In this document: positions 56,501 through 64,000 of the stretch, piece after piece
Layout: each line of letters starts with the position of its first letter
How positions within the stretch are numbered: the first letter of the stretch is position 1
Assembly: GCF_012489685.1 (NCBI RefSeq)
Contig: NC_080041.1
Span: forward strand, 105,741,760 to 105,805,759
DNA from: Lotus japonicus
Lineage: Eukaryota > Streptophyta > Magnoliopsida > Fabales > Fabaceae
Length of the DNA: 64,000 nucleotides
Direction of reading: 5' to 3'
Made by a program: the position numbers and the translations under genes
Notes under the pieces: generated by a model
Told to the model about the DNA's origin: nothing
Seen by the model: only the letters and a program-made list of their open reading frames with translations
The model's database searches: none

Positions 56501-58231
56501 CCATCTCTATGATGCTTTGTGTAAGGAGGGATTCGAAACGTTCAAAGATGATCAAGCATTGGAGAGTGGAGCCCCAATTGAGAAACTTCTTGAAGCCATT
56601 GAAGAATCAAGGTTTGCAATTGTTATTTTATCAAAAAACTTTGCAGACTCTAAATGGTGTCTTAAAGAACTTGTCAAGATTCTTGACTGCCAAAAGAAGA
56701 AGAAACAATTGATTTTACCAATTTTTTATGAAGTGGAACCAACCGACATAAGACATCTAAAAAGGAGGTATGGTGAAGTTATGGCGGAACATGAAAACAA
56801 GTTAGAAAAAGATTCTAAGACGGTAATGGAATGGACATTAGCTCTGAGTGAGATTTCTCAATTGAAAGGAGAATATTTCAACATTTCCAACTTAAAAGGA
56901 GAGCACTACGAGAGGTATTTCTATAACTTTTAGTTAAATTCCACATTACTAAATTTGTCAAAAAGTTGTCTTAAATATTTGTTGAACGTTATGTTAAATT
57001 TAAAAAATTTAAATTTTGTATATGTCTCACTTAAAAAATGTTACTATTTTTACCAAAAAAAATATATGTTATTTGAATAAATTTCGGCAAATTAAACTTT
57101 CTGAAGAGAGCGAGAGTTTGCAATTTCTTCTTGTAATATTAATTAAACTTTTTTTTTGTTACTTGAGGAAAGCATATTAATTATAATTTGAAATCTTATA
57201 TTTAGTTTTGAATTTTTTTCGAGTAAAATAGTTTTTTTTTGAACTCGAGTAAAATAGTTAGGAGTTGTCTATATAGCACAAGCTTTTACTAAGATTAATG
57301 ATTAATTACCTCATTTATTATATTCTAATTATCATTGTAAATGCAAATTTTTTTTTGAAAGATTGTAAATGTAACTTTGTTATAAGGAATTTCGTGATTT
57401 TATTGTGTGTCGTTCAAGTATTTTTTTTTTACCTAAAAAAAGTATTTTTTTGTACAGTTTGACTCAATTTGTTCTAATCTTTTTTTTTTTAAAATGTAAA
57501 TCTAAAAGTTACTACCTTTAAGTTTTTTTTAATTTTAAATAAGAGCTTTTAAAAAATTTAAAACTATACAGCAGTTTTATTTCTTTTAGCTTCAAATGTA
57601 TTTTTTGTTGGGGAGAGTCACGGCGAGGACCCATGGGCCAAGGCTGAGAGGAGACACCAAAGAGATCTTGGACACCACATCTTAACCCAAAACCTTAAGG
57701 CATTAGGTTTATGGGTCCATCTCCTTATAAACTCTCTCTCTCACCTTAACTTCTTCGATGTGGGACTTGACTCCAACACTTGATTCCAACAATCTCCCCC
57801 TCAAGTGTGAGTCCCTCAACCACATCACCCATGGTCCTCCCGTCTGCGGAAGCTATCCCCACCTTGCACCGCCGTTCGCTGCCAACGGAACCCGCTACCT
57901 AGCCACACTGTTAGGAAGACTTTCGACACAAGGAGCCGTCATGGTCCCACGAACCATCGGCTCTGATACCACTTGTTGGGGAGAGTCACGGCGAGGACCC
58001 ATGGGCCAAGGCTGAGAGGAGACACCAAAGAGATCTTGGACACCACATCCCCAACATTTTTATGTTAAAAATTGCTAATAAAATATTTAAAACTTTGTTT
58101 ATTTAAATATATGATGATAAGGTGTTGTACATACATTTTACAGGGCCAGAGATGAATTTATTGGAAAGATCATAAGATTTGCCCTTAATAACAGACATCG
58201 CTTACATATACAAAGCATGTATATCAACTAG
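53566..58231 (+). pseudogene. Hsp70 - NB-ARC-like - TIR fusion, copy 2, interrupted
   Basis: Same structure as copy 1: exons 53566-53779, 54091-56914 and 58144-58231. The long exon has one in-frame TAA at 55812-55814, where copy 1 has GAA, between the Hsp70 part and the NTPase; the same frame then stays open to the end. The product up to the stop would be 645 aa, a lidless Hsp70 with [20 protein letters not shown] and [12 protein letters not shown] intact. Behind the stop the P-loop reads GKRGSVKTT (Gly to Val), while the TIR domain keeps WCLKEL. The second intron is enlarged by a TRIM insertion (57606-58056). Either the 3' half is a young pseudogene or two proteins are made; an ATG at 55872 could start a separate NB-TIR product. 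The Hsp70 half may still be functional. Confidence 0.82.
57606..58056 (-). mobile_element. TRIM retrotransposon in intron 2 of copy 2
   Basis: Miniature LTR element on the minus strand. Left (3') LTR 57606-57791 begins TGTTGGGGAG and ends CCAACA; right (5') LTR 57974-58056 is the same sequence with an internal deletion. Primer site TGGTATCAGAGCCGATGG (minus, 57971-57954) matches initiator tRNA-Met; a purine tract GAGGGGGAGAT lies beside the 3' LTR (57802-57792). TTTTT flanks both sides as target duplication. No coding sequence; mobilised in trans. Confidence 0.85.
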
Positions 58232-59346
58232 ATGAAAGGCTTTAGATTCTCTTATGGTGAGGGCAACACAAGACACAGCTTGTTGCAAAAGGTTATGGGA
58301 TCATAAATGGATTTTGGTTGTAATTGTTGGGTTTTTGGATATGAATGTAAACAAAGAAAATTTGTTATTTGTTACATGTTCTATATATAGAGTAAGTGAG
58401 GTTGTTTAAATAACTCTAGATAAAGTTTGAGTTAAATTGATTTAAAAAAAAATTGAGTTAAATTATTCTAGTCATAGGTAGACGAATGTTATATGATAAA
58501 ATTTGATTCATAAAATCAAGTGATAAAGATCATCTCAAATATAGTTAAGAGAAAGAAGCAATGTAATGAAATTTAAAGAAATTAGGAAGAAGAGAATAGA
58601 TAAAAGGAAATGGAAGTTCGCTAGGTTCATATTGTGAATAATTTATTTTTGAACGTATAATTGTTTTTATTTAATTAAAAAATAAATTACTTACTCATAT
58701 TTATAGAAATGGGTAGTCTACCAATCCTAATTAAATTAGGAAGCATGGAAATAAACCAACATAAGAAATCATCTAATACCTAAAATAAAACAAGATACTC
58801 TAGGATATGATAAAAGATATTATAAAATATCTTTATCATATTTAACATTCTCCCTCAAGTGTAAGCTAATTTAGCTTTCAACTTGTTACAAATATATCCT
58901 TTAAAAAAAACACCAAAGAGTGTGTGGAACCATTGTCATCGTCATAGAGAAGAAAAGAAAAGAAGAGAGGTCATTGAGAGAAAGACTGTCAATGTGAGTG
59001 AGAGAGAAGTAGGCGAGCTTATCCTTTAGGATGCGATCTGTATGCGGTGGTTTGCCCAAGAAAAAATGCGGCCTTACACCGCTTCTGCGAATGAAGGAGA
59101 AGATATCCTCATTATCGCCGCAATCTTGGGAGAAGGTACTTGAACGGTGGTTGGACATGTGTGCGCAATGCTCACAATGGTGGTCATTTGGCTGGAGACC
59201 ATACGCCCGCGACATCATTGTCATGGTGAGAAGGTGACCTTGGGTAGAAGAGTCCAAATGAGGACGAAACAAAGATAGGGTAAGGAGGAGACGGCTCGTG
59301 TGGTTTACGTGCAGAGAGGACGATAGCTCCAGGTTCTAGTTGGACA
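58232..59346. other. 3' flank of copy 2 and spacer
   Basis: 58232-58760 matches the flank of copy 1 in simple order (no palindrome). 58900-59340 is a GC-richer patch of unknown origin, possibly transposon-derived. Confidence 0.5.
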
Positions 59347-59862
59347 TGTTGGGGGAGACAGGGGAGCCCATGGGCCGAGAAGCAAGACACCAAGAGATAT
59401 CAACTCCACATCTTAACCCAAAACCTTAAGGCATTAAGTTTATGGGTCACATCTCTTATAAACTCTTCTCCTCACCCACACTTAACCAATGTAGGACTCC
59501 AACTCCGCACTTGAATTCTCAACAATCTCCCCCTCAAGTGCGAGTCACCTCCCCATTATCATGGCCCCCATCCGCGGAAGCTTATCCACTCTTGCACCGC
59601 CGTTCGCTTCACCGCGTCAACGGAACCCGCCGCCTAGCCACACCGCTAGGAAGACTTTCGACACAAGGAGCCGTAACCATGGCTAGACCAACCATCGGCT
59701 CTGATACCACTTGTTGGGGGAGACAGGGGAGCCCATGGGCCAAGGAGCAAGACACCAAGAGATCTTGGACACCACATCTTAACCCAAAACCTTAAGGCAT
59801 TAGGTTTATGAGTCACATCTCTTATAAAGTTTTCTCCTCACCCAAACTTAACCAATGTGGGT
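59347..59862 (-). mobile_element. Second TRIM retrotransposon, right LTR truncated
   Basis: Same family as 57606-58056. Left LTR 59347-59524 (TGTTGGGGGAG...CTCAACA), purine tract just inside it (minus GAGGGGGAGAT, 59535-59525), primer site TGGTATCAGAGCCGATGG on the minus strand ending at 59709, right LTR from 59712 that loses similarity near 59862. No target duplication can be defined because of the truncation. Confidence 0.8.
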
Positions 59863-60260
59863 TGGGAAACAACAGAGCTGAAGAAAAAAATAAAACACAA
59901 TCACAACACAAGAAAATTACGTGGAAACTCTAAAACCGGAGAAAAAACCACGACCGTTGTCTAAACCGACAACCAGAGAAATATCACTATGTGAAAATTG
60001 TTACAACACATAGACTTCTCTCACTCTCACCCCAATGCCCCAGTACAACCACACTCTCACAAAGCAAATATTAAACTAAGTCAGATATAAGCTTAAAGTG
60101 CTGGTGCATCTAAAAACAAAGAACCTAGGTCCAATATATAGCCTTGGTCTCCCCCTTGTTTCACCACACTAAGCGATGTGGGACTTCTCCAATAGCTAAT
60201 TTTTAACCTCCTTCTTTATTTTAGAAACTTGGGCAATGTGGGACTTGACAATCAACCCCA
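59863..60260 (-). mobile_element. LTR-like remnant, Copia type suspected
   Basis: Contains ACGTGGAAACTC..ACCGGAGAAAAAACCACG, a motif I associate with ends of plant Copia LTRs, and GATGTGGGACTT. No coding region. Borders unclear. Confidence 0.35.
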
Positions 60261-60909
60261 ACAAGACAGAACAAAGGTTGGTGGCGTTGTTATGTGTGGA
60301 GGAGGCGATGACGCGTGTGATTCACACACTAAGAGTACGATGGCGCGTGAAGGCGCATTACGACGCTTGGCTCACGCTCAGTGGTGGTTGCATCCCAATA
60401 AGGCACACAGCTAACCATATCCAAAACTAGGATTGAAACTTGAAGAATATCAACCTGTCCCCAAATGACTCGTATAAACATCTTTGCTAGAATATTTTAT
60501 GGGATGATTATTCTGAGAGGTGATTGACTTAGCTGAATTGAATAAACCTAAGTAACTTACCTAAATTTTTTTCTCACTCCAAAGGTAGTAACAACAGCAC
60601 CAAATTTTGTATTGATGCCTAAGATTTATAAATTTGTTCTTCCAATTAACTATGGGTTAACTGAATAATGTAACTAGGGGCTATAATTTGTAACTTGATC
60701 AAAATTCAGTAAATACAATTACTAGATTGACATTAATAAAAGAAATAATTACATAATTATATGATAGTGATTACCTACTTTTATTCCAATGAGCAGTGCA
60801 CATAAACCAAATTGTGCAGCGAAGTTAAAAAGGATACATAACATGAAGGAGTGAATAAAAAGGAATAACAATCTCAACAGTGATGAAGATTTTCTGTACT
60901 TGAAGCTAG
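60261..60909. other. 3' flank of the receptor kinase
   Basis: From about 60645 it is the 3' flank that was duplicated at 45171-45513. Nothing else seen. Confidence 0.5.
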
Positions 60910-63900
60910 TTAAACAGAGAAGCATGTCTCATCCATCCTTTGAGGAACTGGTGTTTTGATGACCTGAAGAATTTGCACCACTTCTGCCATAGTAGGCCTG
61001 CTAGAAGGTATTTGAGAGGTGCACACCATTGCAAGCTTCAGAACTGGCAACACCTCATCGTCAGGGTACTCATGACTCATGCTTGGATCCACACATTCCA
61101 ACACATTCCCATGCTCAAGCAAAACCCTCACATGATCATTCAGTATCAGCACATTGTCTTCTCCATACTCCACTGGCCTCCTACCTGTCACCAATTCGAG
61201 GATCATCACCCCAAAACCATACACATCACATTTCTCATTGACCCTTAAGCTCTGGCAAGCTAATTCTGGGGCCACATATCCCAGTGCACTCTGAAACCTG
61301 TTACTCATCACATGCCTGTCTAGCTTTGTTAAAAGCCTAGCTAGCCCAAAGTCTGAGATCTTGGGGTTGAAATTTTCATCAAGTAAAATGTTGCTTGGCT
61401 TTATGTTGTAGTGAATGATTGGTGGTTTGAATGAATGGTGCAAATGGGCAAGCCCTTTTGCTGTTCCAAGCAAGATTTTGAATCTTATAGGCCAAGAAAG
61501 TGGAGGACTTGAAGGAAGCCTCTCATGTAGCTTGGATTGGAGGTTACCATTTGGTGCAAATTCAGAAACCAAAAACTGTAATTGAGGAGTCCAGTAGTAT
61601 CCTTTCAATGCTACTAGATTTGGGTGCTTTGCTTTGCCTAAGATTCTAACTTCCCTGTCAAAGTCTTCTGGATATTGGAGTATGTTTGAGGTAATAAGCT
61701 TCTTGATTGCTACAACCACCCGACCTGTTGAAACTTAAAGTGTGAGTAAGAAATAAGAAAAATAAATAACTAAATAAGAAAGTCCCACATTAGATGAAAA
61801 AGAAAGTGTTAAGCAGTAAATAAGTGAAATGACTCATACACCCAATACCTTAGGATTTTGGGTGAGAGATGTGGTGTTCATCACTAATATGGTTTACTCT
61901 TTGTCCAACATGGTGTAAAGGGAAAGCTTGGTGCTATGAAGCTCCCGCTATTCGCGAGGTCCATGGACGGGCAGATCCACTTTGTAGATCTAACGTAGAC
62001 AACCTTACCTTGCATTTTTTTTGCAGGAGGCATCCATGACTCAAACCTGTGACCGTAAAGTCACATGGCAGCAACCTTACTGTTGCGCCGAGGCTCGCTC
62101 TCTACTATGTGGTGATAAAAAAGCAAAATGATCCCCCCCTCCCTCGCTATAACACAGCCTGGGATAATGTTACACAATAAGACTACCTTGTGATGTTGAT
62201 GATCCCAATGGGACCTTGTAAACTGTTCCAAACACTCCTTCTCCAATCTCAGATGCTTTGTTGAGCAAGGATTCTGGATTGGTGATCCAATCAGGTGAGG
62301 AATGATGGGAATCAAACAGAACAAGCTTTCCTGTTGTTGGTGGAGCTCCTGATCTAGAAGAGCTTGAGCACATGCTTTCCAAAGCATTATCAACAAATGA
62401 TAGCCTTCTCCTCACAGAAACATTTAGCAGGCTAATAGCAATCACTCCTAGTAGAATGAGAAAGGATGCACAAATTGCTACAATAGCAGAAACACTGAAG
62501 AACCTGTGGTGATGAGTTGGGGTAGATGACACAGATGAGTCATTTCTTTGCCTTGGAGGACCGATTTGGTTGTTATAGGCATTTGGGTCTATTACAAGTG
62601 GCTTGGGGGCATTCATTTTACATGGACCCTTCAACAAGGGTGAGCAAATACCCAAGTTTCCTTCCAAGGAACTTTTGTCCAAGTTCTGAAATATGCTACT
62701 AGTAGGAAGCCTGCCTGTGAGCCTGTTATATGATATGTTCACAGCAAGAAGATTTTGAAGCATTCCAAGCTCCATTGGTATCTCTCCACTTAATTCATTG
62801 AATTCCAATTTCAGGATTTTGAGCTTGTTCAGCTTTGACATGGACTTTGGGATTGAACCTGTCAACTTATTGTGAGATAAACTCCTGCATCAAAATAGAT
62901 AGGAATCAGCACATGTTTGATTACTGTTTTATAAAACAGTTTCCAAAAACAAAAAATGAAGAAAACTCATTTGCAATGAACAGTATTAAAAATGTTAAAT
63001 TTTTAAAACTGAAATCCCAAAAAGATTCAAAATGTTTGTTTTTCCATTTTTAGTTTTCAAGTAATTCACTCTAATAGTTTTTTTTATTTTTATCTTCTTC
63101 TTCTGAAAAATAGGTTTTAAAATTTGTTTCTGAAAATAGATTTAAATTCAGAAAACTGAGAAGGGAATCAAACAAGCTCTCTTCTAAAAACATGTGTTCA
63201 CAATGATAGTAGAGATTGAGAAAAGGGAGGCATACAGCAAGTAAAGTGATGTGCAATTCCCAATCTCTTCTGGAATAGACCCCTTCAATGAATTTCCATC
63301 AAGTTGAAGGACTGCCAAATTTCCTGAATCACATAGATCTGGTGGAACAGGACCATACAAAGCACTGTTACTAAGATCTAAAACAGTTAGGTTCTGAAGG
63401 AGACCAAACTCTGGGGGCATCTGTGAGTGAAGATCATTATTCCAAGACAGGTTCAAGTATCTTAGCTTTGAAAGAAATCCCATTTCTGCAGGGATATTCC
63501 CTTGGAGATGGTTAGCTGAAAGATCCAATTTTGTGATAGTTTCTAAGAGCCTGCTTGAGCCTGCTGGAACTGAACCTGACAAATCATTATGGGAAAAATC
63601 TATTTCCTCCAATCCTAGGCCAAACAAACCCTCTGGTATGGTACCATTGAAACTATTACCTCTTAGCCTTATCACAGATAATTGTGTGCATGAAACCAAT
63701 GACAAAGGGATGTTTCCATAAAACTCATTGTTTGAGAGCTCTAGATATTCTAGACTAGTCATGTTCCCTATCCACTGAGGTAATTCAGTGGTTAAAAGAT
63801 TATTTGATGCCCTTAAATAGCTCAAAGAGTTAAGCCTCCCAAGTGACTGTGGAAGTTCCCCACTGAACTGATTATGGCTAAAATCCAACCTATTCAAATG

Positions 63901-64000
63901 CAGGCACAGTCCAATATCAGTAGGTAGTGGACCTGAAAACTGGTTGTTTTGCAAAAACATCCCCTTCAAGTTATGTATGGATGAAATTCCATTGGGTAAG
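60910..64000 (-). CDS. LRR receptor-like kinase, probably inactive (5' end outside window)
   Basis: Three exons visible on the minus strand: 64000(continues)-63236, 62884-62187, 61724-60910, all GT-AG and in frame. LRRs fill the first (NQFSGPLP, NQFSGELPQSLG, NEFYGNIP, NDLSGSVP, NHLQGNIP), then the last LRR, a membrane span (VAICASFLILLGVIAISLL) and a kinase domain. The kinase has a partial glycine loop (GEGVFGTVYK) and VAIKK, but the catalytic loop reads HYNIKPSNILLD instead of HRD...N, so the catalytic Asp is Asn; DFG is kept. This fits the group of Arabidopsis At3g28040, described as probably inactive, related to xylem-linked PXC2. It would sit in the plasma membrane and signal through partners. 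An Au-type SINE lies in the last intron. Confidence 0.85.
61916..62100 (-). mobile_element. Au-type SINE in the last intron of the receptor kinase
   Basis: Minus strand reads GAGCCTCGGCGCAACAG, GTTGCTGCCATGTGAC, GGTCACAGGTTTGAGTC, a TGCAAGGTAAGG segment and ATAGCGGGAGCTTC near the end, which follows the Au SINE consensus as I remember it, with polymerase III boxes A and B. About 185 bp. Target duplication is not clear. It lies in the same orientation as the host gene and does not touch splice sites. Confidence 0.75.
62885..63235 (-). other. Intron between LRR exons of the receptor kinase
   Basis: Donor GTATGC follows ...YLL at 63235 and acceptor TGCAG ends at 62885 (read on the minus strand; start and end are given in that order). 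AT-rich with no inserted element seen. Confidence 0.6.

Noticed and set aside
60229..60430. Overlapping 61- and 64-codon frames near TRIM/LTR debris
   Set aside because: Frames overlap each other in LTR-like repeat sequence and match nothing recognisable.
1..64000. CRISPR arrays, bacterial operons, rRNA or functional tRNA genes
   Set aside because: None seen; tRNA-like box A/B pairs all belong to SINEs and lack cloverleaf arms.

Overview
The window is plant nuclear DNA from a dicot, most likely a legume. The reasons are spliced plant genes with GT-AG introns, very AT-rich intergenic DNA, many nested plant transposons (Tat-type Ty3/gypsy, Mutator-like, Harbinger, TRIM, tRNA-derived SINEs), and repeat families whose look I associate with legumes. 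The species call is inference; no database search was possible.

Layout. At the left edge (268-900, minus) are the first two exons of a gene resembling ROP-interactive CRIB proteins (RIC). From 0.9 to 27 kb the window is transposon-rich: small Mutator-type elements with 9-bp target duplications (2164-2691, 8948-10288), SINEs, decayed RNase-H-like sequences, and a complete, very young 10.3-kb Tat-lineage retrotransposon (10975-21297). That element has identical 281-bp LTRs, a minus-strand gag-pol, and a spliced plus-strand (antisense) gene with its own promoter-like region. A cluster of ordinary genes follows: a GT47 xyloglucan galactosyltransferase-like gene (27133-28710), a plant voltage-gated proton channel (29664-30604, two exons) and eIF3 subunit h (33356-37709, twelve exons, 337 aa).

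The most unusual part is 39.7-58.2 kb. Two tandemly duplicated genes join a cytosolic Hsp70 (ATPase plus beta substrate-binding domain, lid lost) to an NB-ARC-like P-loop domain and a C-terminal TIR domain. Copy 1 (39725-43395) is open over three exons and encodes 1053 aa. Copy 2 (53566-58231) has the same plan, but one in-frame TAA separates Hsp70 from NB-TIR and its P-loop has Gly changed to Val. The duplicated unit also carried the 3' end of the neighbouring convergent LRR receptor kinase: the intact gene is at 60910 to beyond 64000 (minus), and its decayed duplicate at 45.2-51.3 kb is split by a 5.6-kb Mutator-like element holding a broken plant-mobile-domain gene, a broken FAR1-type transposase and an embedded chromovirus fragment. 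Directly downstream of copy 1 lies a perfect 163-bp inverted repeat followed by scrambled copies of the same sequence, absent downstream of copy 2.

Functional reading. The ordinary genes act in unrelated processes (Rho-GTPase signalling, wall xyloglucan decoration, proton flux, translation initiation, receptor-like kinase signalling). The Hsp70-NB-TIR pair next to a receptor kinase suggests an immunity-related locus; this is inference from domain content. Exon borders were set by eye from GT-AG sites, reading-frame continuity and family similarity remembered, not computed.
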